From RGIG8709 sp045537065 (GTDB taxonomy: Bacteria > Bacillota > Clostridia > Monoglobales > Monoglobaceae), in assembly GCA_045537065.1 (NCBI GenBank), contig JAZSOT010000049.1:1-61289 (forward strand): a stretch of DNA of 61,289 nucleotides. The letters run 5' to 3'. The notes beneath the pieces are model-generated. The model saw only the letters and a list, made by a program, of their open reading frames with translations. It had not been told where the DNA came from and searched no databases. The number at the start of each line of letters is the position of its first letter. Position 1 is the stretch's first letter. Positions 33,245 through 41,998 of this stretch are shown here, in pieces. The translations under genes and the position numbers were made by a program.

Positions 33245-34036
33245 ATGAGGGTTAGTTATTTTCCGGGGTGTACCCTGAAAAACAAAGCCAAAGACCTTGA
33301 TTTGTATGCATACAAATCTGCCGAAGCTTTAGGGGTTACTCTCGAAGAAATTGAAAACTGGCAATGCTGCGGCGGTGTATTTACCACAGCAAAAAATGAG
33401 GTAGCAACAAAGCTCTCTTCTGTTCGTGCATTGAAAGAGGCTTTCTCAAAGGAACAGCCTTTAGTTACAGTATGCTCAGCATGTCACAATGTTATAAAAC
33501 AAACAAATCATGCTATGCAGACTGATAAGGAATTTTCCGATAAAGTAAACCGATATATGGCTGAAGATGGTGGATATTTTGGTGAAGCTCAGGTTTATCA
33601 TTATATGGAAATGCTTCGTGATTTAGTTGGTTTTGATGTATTAAAGGAAAAGGTTGTAAACCCGCTTAAGGGAAAGAAAATTGCTGCATATTATGGATGC
33701 CTGCTTCTTAGACCTAGTTCTGTTATGAAGATGGACGATCCTGAAAACCCAAGTATTATGGAGGATTTCATAAAAGCTTTAGGAGCGGAGCCTGTTATAT
33801 ATGCAAAGCGTAATGAATGCTGTGGAGGATATGTAAGTGTGGAAAGTCCTGAACTTGCAAAGAAAAGCAGTAATTTGGTAGTTAGGAATGCAAAAATCCA
33901 AGGGGCTGAAATGATTATAACAGCTTGCCCACTTTGTAAATATAATCTTGTTAAAAACGGTGCAGATATTCCGGTTGTTTATTTCACCGAGCTACTAGCT
34001 GAAGCGCTGGGGGTAAAGGAGGATGCAGATGAATAA
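33245..34036 (+). CDS. hdrB: Heterodisulfide reductase subunit B-like protein (two CCG domains)
   Basis: 263 residues. Two CCG modules carry all ten cysteines expected for two noncubane [4Fe-4S] clusters: C9, C41-C42, C77, C80 and C152, C192-C193, C228, C231. In methanogens HdrB reduces the CoM-CoB heterodisulfide; in bacteria lacking those thiols the physiological disulfide or electron acceptor differs. Here the gene leads a run that includes hdrC, hdrA, flx-like and fumarate-reductase-like genes, so it may pass electrons from the HdrA flavin toward fumarate reductase or a small thiol. GGAGG lies seven bases before the ATG. There is no membrane segment, so the complex would be soluble. Confidence 0.88.
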   Translation: MRVSYFPGCTLKNKAKDLDLYAYKSAEALGVTLEEIENWQCCGGVFTTAKNEVATKLSSVRALKEAFSKEQPLVTVCSACHNVIKQTNHAMQTDKEFSDKVNRYMAEDGGYFGEAQVYHYMEMLRDLVGFDVLKEKVVNPLKGKKIAAYYGCLLLRPSSVMKMDDPENPSIMEDFIKALGAEPVIYAKRNECCGGYVSVESPELAKKSSNLVVRNAKIQGAEMIITACPLCKYNLVKNGADIPVVYFTELLAEALGVKEDADE

Positions 34037-34415
34037 TAAGTATCTTCGTGAAGAATTAATCCGTCAAAGCGGAGTTAATCCAAAAAAATGTATGAAATGC
34101 GGAAAATGTTCTGCAACCTGCCCGGCTTATGACGAAATGGAGTATCATCCTCACCAGTTTGTGAGCATGGTTGAAACAGGAGATATTAAGCCGCTTTTAG
34201 AATCAGAAGCATTATATAAATGTTTGTCTTGTTTTGCTTGTATTGACAGATGTCCAAGGGGTGTTGAACCAGCTAAATTAGTTGAGGCTGTTCGACTTTC
34301 TGTAATTAGAAAACAAGGTAAAAACAGAATGACAGCAAATGATGTTCCGGAATTTTTAGATGAAGATGTTCCGCAACAGCTTATTGTCAGTGCATTTAGA
34401 AAATACAGTAAGTAA
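34029..34415 (+). CDS. hdrC: Heterodisulfide reductase subunit C-like ferredoxin
   Basis: 128 residues from the ATG at 34029, six bases after AAAGGAGG; the ATG at 34023 abuts it. Two classical [4Fe-4S] motifs: C21-x2-C24-x2-C27-x3-C31-P and C65-x2-C68-x2-C71-x3-C75-P. HdrC wires HdrA to HdrB in Hdr complexes. It overlaps hdrB by 8 bp, consistent with a stoichiometric BC unit, and hdrA follows after 14 bp. There is no fused membrane anchor of the HdrE/DsrM type. Confidence 0.88.
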   Translation: MNNKYLREELIRQSGVNPKKCMKCGKCSATCPAYDEMEYHPHQFVSMVETGDIKPLLESEALYKCLSCFACIDRCPRGVEPAKLVEAVRLSVIRKQGKNRMTANDVPEFLDEDVPQQLIVSAFRKYSK

Positions 34416-34429
34416 GGAGGAAAGGACAA

Positions 34430-36424
34430 ATGCAGAGAGTTGGTGTTTTTGTATGTTGGTGCGGCAGTAATATTGCTGGCACAGTTGATGTGCAGGCAGT
34501 ATCAGAAGCCTTGAAAAACGAACCTGGTGTCGTCTTTTCCGCCAATTATCAATATATGTGTTCTCAGGCAGGACAGGATATGATTAAGGATGCTGTAAAA
34601 GAGCATAACCTTACAGGTATAGTTGTTTGTTCCTGTTCCCCTCGTATGCATGAGGCAACCTTTAGAAAAACTGCGGCTGCCACAGGATTAAATCCTTATA
34701 TGGTTGAAATTGCAAATATAAGAGAACAGTGTTCCTGGGTTCATAAGGATATTCAAACGGGAACAGAAAAAGCTATTATTCTTGGTAAAGCGGCTGTTGC
34801 AAAGGTAAATCTTAACACTCCGCTCACACCGGGAGAATCTCCTGTAACAAAGAGAGCACTTGTTATTGGAGGCGGTATTGCAGGTATCCAGACAGCGCTT
34901 GATATTGCTGATGCAGGATTCCCTGTTGATATTGTTGAAACAAAGCCTACAATCGGTGGGAAAATGGCACAGCTTGATAAAACATTCCCGACACTTGACT
35001 GTGCAGCTTGTATTTTAACACCTAAAATGGTAGATGTAGCACAGAATGAAAAAATTCGTATATTTTCATACAGTGAAGTGTCAGAAATAAAAGGCTTTGT
35101 GGGTAATTTTGATGTTACCATAAAGAAAAATGCTCGTTATGTAAAAGAAGATATATGTACAGGCTGCGGCGCCTGTGTGGAAAAATGTCCCATGAAGAAA
35201 GTTCCAAATGAGTTTAACCTCGGAATGGATAACCGCAGTGCTATATATATTCCGTTTGCACAAGCGGTTCCAAAGGTTGCTACCATTGACCCGAATGCAT
35301 GTAATATGCTTAAGAACGGTAAGTGCGGTCTTTGTGCCAGAGTTTGTGCAGCAGGTGCTATTGATTACACACAAAAAGATGAATATATAAATGAAAAATA
35401 TGGTGCTATAGTCGTTGCAACCGGCTTTAATCCAATCAGTATGGAAAAGTTTGATGAGTTCAGCTACAATCAGTCAAAAGATGTTATCACATCTTTAGAA
35501 TTTGAGCGTCTTACAAATGCGGCAGGTCCTACTGCAGGTCATCTTGAAAGACCATCAGACGGTAAATCACCGAAAACCATTGTTTTTGTTCAGTGTGTTG
35601 GCTCTAGATGTGATGCCTGTGCGGAAAAGGGAAAAGAATACTGTTCAAAAATTTGCTGTATGTACACAGCTAAGCACGCAATGCTTACAAGAGACAAATA
35701 CCCTGATACCGAAGTTTATGTGTTCTACATAGATGTAAGAACTCCGGGTAAGAATTTTGATGAATTTTATCGCCGTGCAGTTGAAGAGTATGGTGTGAAA
35801 TATGTTAAAGGTATGGTTGGAAAGGTTACTCCTGAGGGTGATAAGCTGAAAGTTCAGGCATCAGACCTTATTTCAAACAAACAGCTTCATATTGATGCAG
35901 ACCTTGTTGTTCTGGCTGCTGCTATTGAACCTGATAAATCAGCAAGACCCCTTGCGACTATGCTTACAGCAAGTATGGATACAAATGACTTCTTCACAGA
36001 AGCCCATCCAAAGCTCCGTCCGGTGGAAAGCCCCACAGCAGGTGTGTTCTTGTCAGGTGCATGTCAGGGACCTAAGGATATTCCTGAAACAGTTTCTCAG
36101 GCGGGTGCTGCAGCATCAAAGGTTATTGGACTTTTAGTAAAGGATAAATTAAAAGGAAATCCTTGTGTTGCCGGGTCAAACGAGCTTATGTGTAACGGTT
36201 GTTCATCCTGTGAAAGAGTTTGTCCGTATGGTGCAATAACTTATGAAGATAAAGAATTCCGTATGCCTGACAGAACAATAAAAACAAGAAGAGTTGCTGT
36301 TGTTAATCCTGCAGTTTGTCAGGGTTGTGGTGCATGTACAGTTGCGTGTCCTTCGGGTGCTATGGACTTAAACGGATTTAAGAGTAATCAAATTATGGCG
36401 GAGGTGGACGCAATATGCAAGTAA
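34430..36424 (+). CDS. hdrA: Heterodisulfide reductase subunit A-like flavoprotein
   Basis: 664 residues. Order: an N-terminal Cys-rich domain (about 1-140), a FAD-binding fold starting VIGGGIAGIQTALDIA (G147-G152) with TIGGKMAQLDKTFPTLDCAACILTPKM, a ferredoxin insert with C243, C246, C249, C253 and C291, C299, C302, C306, and a C-terminal double ferredoxin beginning about C588 and C630. In methanogens and in the Flx-Hdr complex of sulfate reducers HdrA holds the bifurcating FAD: electrons from one donor are split between ferredoxin and HdrBC. Length fits the common bacterial form. It overlaps the next gene by 10 bp. Confidence 0.9.
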   Translation: MQRVGVFVCWCGSNIAGTVDVQAVSEALKNEPGVVFSANYQYMCSQAGQDMIKDAVKEHNLTGIVVCSCSPRMHEATFRKTAAATGLNPYMVEIANIREQCSWVHKDIQTGTEKAIILGKAAVAKVNLNTPLTPGESPVTKRALVIGGGIAGIQTALDIADAGFPVDIVETKPTIGGKMAQLDKTFPTLDCAACILTPKMVDVAQNEKIRIFSYSEVSEIKGFVGNFDVTIKKNARYVKEDICTGCGACVEKCPMKKVPNEFNLGMDNRSAIYIPFAQAVPKVATIDPNACNMLKNGKCGLCARVCAAGAIDYTQKDEYINEKYGAIVVATGFNPISMEKFDEFSYNQSKDVITSLEFERLTNAAGPTAGHLERPSDGKSPKTIVFVQCVGSRCDACAEKGKEYCSKICCMYTAKHAMLTRDKYPDTEVYVFYIDVRTPGKNFDEFYRRAVEEYGVKYVKGMVGKVTPEGDKLKVQASDLISNKQLHIDADLVVLAAAIEPDKSARPLATMLTASMDTNDFFTEAHPKLRPVESPTAGVFLSGACQGPKDIPETVSQAGAAASKVIGLLVKDKLKGNPCVAGSNELMCNGCSSCERVCPYGAITYEDKEFRMPDRTIKTRRVAVVNPAVCQGCGACTVACPSGAMDLNGFKSNQIMAEVDAICK

Positions 36425-36849
36425 AAGAATATAAACCTTTAATTGTTGCTTTTTGCTGCAACTGGTGTTCCTATGCGGGGGCAGACCTTGCAGGAAATAA
36501 TCGTCTTAACTATCCGGCAGATGTAAAGATTATAAAAGTCCCCTGCTCTTGCCGAGTTAATCCAATGTTTGTTCTTCGTGCTTTCCAGAGAGGTGCAGAC
36601 GGAGTTATAATATGTGGTTGTCACCCCGGTGACTGTCATTATACGTCAGGAAACTATTACACACGCCGAAGAATGGCAACACTATTTTCTATGCTTGATT
36701 TTCTTGGTATCGAAAAAGAGCGTACCCGTGTTGAATGGGTTTCCGCGGCAGAAGGTGCAAAATTTGCCGATACAATGAATGACTTTGCCCGAAAGGTAAC
36801 TATGCTTGGAGAAAATAAGAGATTGGAGGATCTGCGATGCAAAAGATAA
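36415..36849 (+). CDS. flxD: MvhD/FlxD-type iron-sulfur protein
   Basis: 144 residues. MvhD family: FCCNWCSYAGADLAG near the N-terminus, PCSCRVNPMFVLRAF with the conserved Arg, and GCHPGDCHYTSGNYY. The five or more conserved cysteines bind a [2Fe-2S] cluster that joins an electron-input module (hydrogenase in methanogens, FlxABC in sulfate reducers) to HdrA. It overlaps both hdrA (10 bp) and the following gene (13 bp). It marks the bridge between the Hdr half and the Flx half of this cluster. Confidence 0.87.
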   Translation: MQVKEYKPLIVAFCCNWCSYAGADLAGNNRLNYPADVKIIKVPCSCRVNPMFVLRAFQRGADGVIICGCHPGDCHYTSGNYYTRRRMATLFSMLDFLGIEKERTRVEWVSAAEGAKFADTMNDFARKVTMLGENKRLEDLRCKR

Positions 36850-37835
36850 CACAAAATCAGTTGATAGACAAAGCAGTTTCTCTGCTTAATGACGGTACTG
36901 TTACCGCTGTTCTTGGATGGAGCAAGGGCGAATTTGGTTATGATGTAACACCCGCAATGTTTAAAACAGAAGAAGATTTAAGAAATAATTTTGTTTGGAA
37001 TGATTTTTGCGGAGTGAACTTTTCAAAATATCTTGTTTCAAAAACGGATAGATTTGAAGGCAAAATTCTCGTTTTCTTAAAACCTTGCGATACTTATAGT
37101 TTTAATCAGCTTTTAACCGAACATCGTTTTGACCGTGAAAAGGTTTATGCGGTTGGAGTTCCTTGTGAGGGAATGGTTGATATTTTAAAACTAAAGGCTA
37201 TCACAGGTGATGGAATAAGTGAAATAAATGCAGAGGGCGAAAACCTTCTTGTTACAACAATTTATGAAGACAAGCCGATTAAAGTTTCTTTTAAAGAGGT
37301 TCTTTTAGAACGCTGTGTAAACTGTAAGAGCAAAAAGCATGTTGCATATGATGAGCTTTTAGGTGAAGAAGGAGAAGTTATTGAATCTAAAAGATTTGAT
37401 GAAGTTGCAAAACTTGAAGCAATGAGCAGTGATGAAAGATTTGCTTTTTGGCAGAATGAACTTTCACGCTGTATTCGTTGTAATGCTTGCCGTGATGCCT
37501 GTCCTGCATGTACTTGTGAAAAGTGTGTATTTGATAATCCTGCATCAGGGGTTGAAAACAAAGCACCTGCTAACAGTTTTGAGGAAAAAATGTTCCATAT
37601 TATAAGAGCATACCATGTAGCAGGACGTTGCACAGACTGCGGAGAATGTTCAAGAGTTTGTCCGCAAAATATTCCGCTTCATCTTTTAAACCGTAAATTT
37701 ATAAAGGATATTAATGAATTTTATGGTGAATATCAGGCAGGAGCAGAGGTTGGCTCAAGAGCTCCGCTTGTAGATTATACTACTGAGGATTTAGAACCAG
37801 GTGAAGTGTTTAACAGGAGGGATATTGATGCGTAA
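36837..37835 (+). CDS. FlxC-like ferredoxin-domain protein
   Basis: 332 residues. The N-terminal 220 residues resemble the beta-type subunits of F420-linked and soluble hydrogenases (LKPCDTYSFNQLL, CEGMVDILKLKAITG). A lone pair of cysteines lies at ERCVNCKSKK. The C-terminus carries two [4Fe-4S] motifs, CIRCNACRDACPACTCEKC and CTDCGECSRVCP. It is placed between flxD and the FlxB-like gene, as in the FlxABCD part of Flx-Hdr clusters. It would relay electrons from the NAD(P)H subunit toward FlxD and HdrA. The symbol flxC fits by position, but paralogy with the next gene makes the B/C assignment uncertain. The start overlaps flxD by 13 bp with GGAGGA upstream. Confidence 0.72.
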   Translation: MQKITQNQLIDKAVSLLNDGTVTAVLGWSKGEFGYDVTPAMFKTEEDLRNNFVWNDFCGVNFSKYLVSKTDRFEGKILVFLKPCDTYSFNQLLTEHRFDREKVYAVGVPCEGMVDILKLKAITGDGISEINAEGENLLVTTIYEDKPIKVSFKEVLLERCVNCKSKKHVAYDELLGEEGEVIESKRFDEVAKLEAMSSDERFAFWQNELSRCIRCNACRDACPACTCEKCVFDNPASGVENKAPANSFEEKMFHIIRAYHVAGRCTDCGECSRVCPQNIPLHLLNRKFIKDINEFYGEYQAGAEVGSRAPLVDYTTEDLEPGEVFNRRDIDA

Positions 37836-38856
37836 ATGTTCTCTTGATAAAATATATTCTGTTTTTGAAGAAATCACAAAAACTGCAAAACTTTATGTTC
37901 CAGCTGACGAAAAAGACGGGAGTGCCGTTTATAAACAGTGGGAAAACGGGGTTTTGTGGAGTGATGCTTTAAACACTGTAAGAAGCCCGAAAGATTTCTT
38001 TTTCCCGCAGATGGAAAATTTAATGGAGTTTAAAACAGAGGGTAAAAACATAGAAGTAATTGACACAAGATGCGAAGCAGAAGATTTTGTTATCTTTGGT
38101 GTTCGTGCCTGTGATGTAAAGAGCTTTGAAATTTTGGACAGGGTATTCCTTTCAGAACCGGTTGATAGCTATTATGCTTCGAGACGCGAAAAAGGTGTTA
38201 TTGTTTCAACTGCATGTCGTAAGCCTGCAGAAACATGTTTTTGTAAATCTTTTGGAATTTCTCCTGAAGAGCCTGAAGGTGATGTTGTAACATGGAAAAC
38301 AGAAGATGAAATATTTTTTAGAGCTAACACTATAAAAGGCGAGAAACTTTTAGAAAAAATTGCTTCATTTACAGAGGAATGTGATGAAACAAAGGTTAAT
38401 GAGCAGAAGGAAAAGATATCTGCCATTATGAATAAGCTTCCGCTTAAAAATCTTAAAACAGATGCTTTCGGCGGAGGAAAAACAGAGGATTTTTTTAATA
38501 ATCCAGCATGGGATGAATTATCTCAGTCTTGCCTTGGATGCGGAACCTGTACTTTTGTTTGTCCCACTTGTCAGTGTTATGATATTAAAGATTTCAACAC
38601 AGGCAGGGGTGTTATAAGATTCAGATGTTGGGATTCATGTATGTATTCTGAATTTACAAAAATGGCTCATGGAAATAACAGACTTACTCAGAAAGAACGC
38701 TTCCGTCAAAGATTTATGCATAAGCTTGTTTATTATCCTGAAAATAATGACGGACTATTCAGTTGTGTAGGTTGCGGAAGATGTCTTTCAAAGTGTCCTA
38801 TTTCTATGAATATTGTTAAAGTAATGAAAAAGATTGGAGGGATGATGAGTGAGTAA
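37828..38856 (+). CDS. FlxB-like ferredoxin-domain protein (HydB/AsrA family)
   Basis: 342 residues from the ATG at 37828, seven bases after AGGAGGG; an in-frame GTG upstream lies within the previous gene. It belongs to the same family as sulfhydrogenase subunit beta and anaerobic sulfite reductase A. The N-terminus has FGVRACDVKSFEILDRVFL. Two C-terminal [4Fe-4S] motifs are present: CLGCGTCTFVCPTCQCYDI and CVGCGRCLSKCPISMNIVK. It passes electrons between the FAD/NAD subunit that follows and the FlxC/FlxD proteins. It overlaps both neighbours by 8 bp, consistent with one complex. No siroheme sulfite reductase gene is near, so AsrA as such is unlikely. Confidence 0.75.
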   Translation: MRKCSLDKIYSVFEEITKTAKLYVPADEKDGSAVYKQWENGVLWSDALNTVRSPKDFFFPQMENLMEFKTEGKNIEVIDTRCEAEDFVIFGVRACDVKSFEILDRVFLSEPVDSYYASRREKGVIVSTACRKPAETCFCKSFGISPEEPEGDVVTWKTEDEIFFRANTIKGEKLLEKIASFTEECDETKVNEQKEKISAIMNKLPLKNLKTDAFGGGKTEDFFNNPAWDELSQSCLGCGTCTFVCPTCQCYDIKDFNTGRGVIRFRCWDSCMYSEFTKMAHGNNRLTQKERFRQRFMHKLVYYPENNDGLFSCVGCGRCLSKCPISMNIVKVMKKIGGMMSE

Positions 38857-39682
38857 CAGAGAAGAAACTCTAATTCCCAAAGTTGGTGTTATAACAGATG
38901 TCCGAATTGATACACCGGATATTAAAACTTTTAGAGTTGTTACACCTGACGGCAAAAAGGCGTTTAATCACCACCCGGGACAGTGTGCTATGCTTTCCGT
39001 TCCCGGAGTCGGCGAAGCGATGTTTTCTATTACTTCTTCTCCAACAAACGAAGAGTATATGGAGTTTTCTATTAAAAAATGCGGATGCGTAACAGATTGG
39101 CTACATCAGGCAGAGGTTGGTCAGCAAATAACAATCAGAGGTCCTTACGGAAAGCCGTTTCCTGTTGATGATGTTTTTGCCGGTAAAAACCTTTTGTTTA
39201 TTGCCGGTGGTGTTGGTCTTGCACCGCTTCGCTCGGTTATAAATTACTGCAGACATTATCGTGACCGCTACGGCGATATTGATATTGTTTATGGCTCAAG
39301 AAGCAAGGATGATTTGCTTGATTATAAGGAAATTATTGATGAATGGTCTAATGATGCAGGTGTTAAGGTTCATTTGACAATTGATAATCCTCAGGATGGA
39401 TGGGACGGTCATGTGGGATTTGTTCCAAACTATGTAAAGGAACTTGATTTTGATACAAACAAAACAGCGGTTCTTTGCGGACCACCGATTATGATTAAGT
39501 TTACCCTTGAGGGACTTTGTGAACTAGGCTTTGACAAAACTCAGATTTACACAACACTTGAGCTTAGAATGAAGTGTGGAGTTGGTAAATGCGGAAGATG
39601 TAATGTTGGCGCGAAATATGTGTGTAAAGACGGTCCGGTGTTTAGATGCGATGAACTTGATGAACTTCCGGATGAGTATTAA
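38849..39682 (+). CDS. flxA: FlxA-like NAD(P)H/FAD electron-transfer subunit
   Basis: 277 residues. Ferredoxin reductase-type FAD domain (HHPGQCAMLSVPGVGEAMFSITSSP) and an NAD(P)-binding domain (FIAGGVGLAPLRSVINY, VYGSRSKDDLL, LCGPPIMIKF). A C-terminal [2Fe-2S] site follows in MKCGVGKCGRCNVG and CKDGPVF. It is the same family as sulfhydrogenase gamma, PyrK and AsrB. It is the NADH or NADPH entry point of the complex. The start is a GTG with GGAGGG upstream and an 8-bp overlap with the previous gene. With flxD, the two ferredoxin-type proteins and hdrABC it completes an Flx-Hdr set in the order hdrB-hdrC-hdrA-flxD-C-B-A. Confidence 0.85.
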   Translation: MSNREETLIPKVGVITDVRIDTPDIKTFRVVTPDGKKAFNHHPGQCAMLSVPGVGEAMFSITSSPTNEEYMEFSIKKCGCVTDWLHQAEVGQQITIRGPYGKPFPVDDVFAGKNLLFIAGGVGLAPLRSVINYCRHYRDRYGDIDIVYGSRSKDDLLDYKEIIDEWSNDAGVKVHLTIDNPQDGWDGHVGFVPNYVKELDFDTNKTAVLCGPPIMIKFTLEGLCELGFDKTQIYTTLELRMKCGVGKCGRCNVGAKYVCKDGPVFRCDELDELPDEY

Positions 39683-39694
39683 AGGAGAAGTAAC

Positions 39695-40369
39695 ATGGAA
39701 AAATTAGTTAATATATTTCTTTTTGGTAAAAAATATGAAGTGCCCGAAAATTTAACAATTATGACCGCTATGGAATATGCCGGATATCAGCTTGTTCGCG
39801 GTTGTGGTTGCCGTAACGGGTTTTGCGGTGCCTGTGCAACTATTTACCGCATAAAAGGTGACAAGGAGCTTAAAACTTGTCTTGCTTGTCAGACTAAAGT
39901 TGAGGATAATATGTATATCGCAACATTGCCGTTTTTCCCTCTTGTTAAGGAAGGCTATGATATAGAAAATATTCCGGTAAATGAGTCTGTTATGATGCAG
40001 CTATATCCTGAAATTTATGCTTGTATCGGTTGTAATGCATGCACAAAGAGCTGTACTCAGGAACTTAATGTTATGCAGTATATCGCTTATGCTCAGCGTG
40101 GTGAGTTTGAAAAATGCGCAGAGGAATCATTTGACTGTGTAATGTGCGGTGTATGTTCTTCAAGATGTCCTGCGGGAATTTCACATCCTCAGGTTGCTAT
40201 GCTTGCAAGAAGAATTAACGGAAAATATTTAGCTCCGGGATGCGGCCATCTTGAAAACCGTGTTAAAGAAATTGAAAACGGTGATTTTAAAGAACTTATA
40301 GAAGCTCTTATGCAGAAACCTATTGAGGAAATGAAAGAGCTTTATAACACCAGGGAAATCGAGAAATAA
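39695..40369 (+). CDS. Fumarate reductase/succinate dehydrogenase-type iron-sulfur subunit
   Basis: 224 residues. Residues 1-85 are a plant-type [2Fe-2S] domain (CGCRNGFCGACA, then CLACQ). Further on two Cys clusters, CIGCNACTKSCTQ and CVMCGVCSSRCPAG, form the [4Fe-4S]-type half. This is an SdhB/FrdB-like plan, but the second Cys set is ferredoxin-like rather than the SdhB [3Fe-4S] motif. The CCG domains that extend thiol:fumarate reductase B are absent, and here that role could fall to the separate HdrB. It lies between flxA (12 bp) and the flavoprotein gene (13 bp), so it probably links Flx-Hdr to the flavoprotein. Confidence 0.8.
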   Translation: MEKLVNIFLFGKKYEVPENLTIMTAMEYAGYQLVRGCGCRNGFCGACATIYRIKGDKELKTCLACQTKVEDNMYIATLPFFPLVKEGYDIENIPVNESVMMQLYPEIYACIGCNACTKSCTQELNVMQYIAYAQRGEFEKCAEESFDCVMCGVCSSRCPAGISHPQVAMLARRINGKYLAPGCGHLENRVKEIENGDFKELIEALMQKPIEEMKELYNTREIEK

Positions 40370-40382
40370 GGAGGGAAAGAAT

Positions 40383-41981
40383 ATGTATTCGGAAAAATTT
40401 CAAAAGTCAATTGCCAAAGTTGAAGCAGCAAGAGAAAAAAATATTGCATTAGAGCCGGATCGTATGACTGCAAAGCAGAAAGAAGATTTGCTTGCAGCTT
40501 TTCATCCAGATTATAAACAGGACGAATTTGATATTTTAAAAATCGGTCCAAATAAAGGTGAAAAGGTTCCGAAGGAGCTTGCTGAAATTCTTCAGGCACA
40601 CAGCCGTATAACAAAAGATAGTGTAAACCTTGAAAAACCTGATTATGAAACAGAGGTTCTTATTATCGGCGGCGGCGGTGCTGGAACATCTGCGGCAATC
40701 GAGGCTCACGAAGCAGGTGCCGATGTTATGATTGTAACAAAGCTAAGAATGGGCGATGCAAACACAATGATGGCAGAGGGCGGTATTCAGGCGGCAGATA
40801 AGCCAAATGATTCCCCTGCAATTCATTTTGTAGATGCTTTTGGTGGCGGACATTTCGCTGCAAAAAGAGAGCTTTTATCAAAACTTGTTTGTGATGCACC
40901 TGAGGCTATTTTATGGCTCAGTAATTTAGGCGTTGAATTTGATAAAGAAACTGACGGAACAATGGTAACAACTCATGGCGGAGGAACTTCAAGAAAGAGG
41001 ATGCATGCGGCAAAAGACTATTCCGGAGCAGAAATTATGAGAACTCTTCGAGATGAAGTTTTAAATCGCAATATTCCTGTTGTTGATTTCACTTCTGTAA
41101 TTGAGCTTATTCTTGATGAAAACGGCAAGGCAGCAGGTGCTGTACTTATGAATATGGAAACAAATGAACTTCTTGTTGCAAAGGCAAAAACAGTTATTAT
41201 TGCAACAGGCGGTGCAGGTCGTATGCACTATCAAGGATTTCCAACATCAAATCATTATGGTGCAACTGCAGATGGACTTGTTCTTGGCTACCGTGCAGGA
41301 GCAAAACTTCTTTATGCAGAAACACTTCAGTATCACCCAACAGGGGTTGCTTTTCCTGAACAGATTTTTGGTGCGTTGGTTACTGAAAAAGTTCGTTCAC
41401 TCGGAGCAAAGCTTGTAAACGAAAACGGCGAAGTATTTATGCATCCGCTAGAAACCCGCGACGTTTCTGCAGCATCTATTATTCGTGAATGTTCTGAAAG
41501 GGATAACGGTGTGGATACAGGAAACGGTAAAGGCGTGTGGCTTGATACTCCAATGATTGAAAAAATCGGCGGTGAAGGTACTATTATGAAGAGGATTCCT
41601 GCTATGTGGAGAATGTTTGATAAATATGGTATTGATATTCGCAAGGAACCCATTCTTGTTTATCCGACACTTCACTATCAGAATGGCGGACTTGATATTG
41701 AAGAAAACTGCATGACAACAAATATTGAAAACCTGTTTGTTGCGGGTGAGGCAGTTGGCGGAATCCACGGTAAAAACAGACTTATGGGCAACTCACTTCT
41801 TGATATTATTGTATTCGGCAGAAGTGCAGGTAAAAATGCAGCTTCTAAGGCTAAGGATGTTAAGGTAGGAAAGCTCTCACTTTCACATATTGAGAAGTTT
41901 GAAAAAGAAATTAAAGATGCAGGTATAGAAACAAAAACAGTTTCACCTAAGCTATTACCTGACTACACAAGAAAAAGATAA
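40383..41981 (+). CDS. Fumarate reductase-type flavoprotein subunit
   Basis: 532 residues. An N-terminal extension of about 88 residues (with HPDYKQDEFDILKIGPNKGE) precedes the FAD-binding VLIIGGGGAGTSAA. The catalytic set of fumarate reductases is complete: HPTG in LQYHPTGVAF, an Arg in VTEKVRSLGAKL, RDVSAA, the His of LHYQNGGLD, and RLMGNSLLD. THGGGTSRKR is the flavin-attachment region with a His at the usual covalent-FAD position. No membrane anchor or quinone-binding subunit is present anywhere in the cluster, so the enzyme is soluble and must take electrons from NADH or ferredoxin proteins rather than quinol. L-aspartate oxidase is a related alternative but its partner genes are absent. 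Fumarate to succinate is the likely reaction. Confidence 0.85.
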   Translation: MYSEKFQKSIAKVEAAREKNIALEPDRMTAKQKEDLLAAFHPDYKQDEFDILKIGPNKGEKVPKELAEILQAHSRITKDSVNLEKPDYETEVLIIGGGGAGTSAAIEAHEAGADVMIVTKLRMGDANTMMAEGGIQAADKPNDSPAIHFVDAFGGGHFAAKRELLSKLVCDAPEAILWLSNLGVEFDKETDGTMVTTHGGGTSRKRMHAAKDYSGAEIMRTLRDEVLNRNIPVVDFTSVIELILDENGKAAGAVLMNMETNELLVAKAKTVIIATGGAGRMHYQGFPTSNHYGATADGLVLGYRAGAKLLYAETLQYHPTGVAFPEQIFGALVTEKVRSLGAKLVNENGEVFMHPLETRDVSAASIIRECSERDNGVDTGNGKGVWLDTPMIEKIGGEGTIMKRIPAMWRMFDKYGIDIRKEPILVYPTLHYQNGGLDIEENCMTTNIENLFVAGEAVGGIHGKNRLMGNSLLDIIVFGRSAGKNAASKAKDVKVGKLSLSHIEKFEKEIKDAGIETKTVSPKLLPDYTRKR

Positions 41982-41998
41982 GAGGAGAGTTTTTTGAT

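Noticed and set aside
36837..39682. Anaerobic sulfite reductase (asrAB) or sulfhydrogenase genes
   Set aside because: The siroheme subunit of sulfite reductase and the NiFe hydrogenase subunits are absent; the genes sit between flxD and fumarate-reductase-like genes, which fits Flx better.
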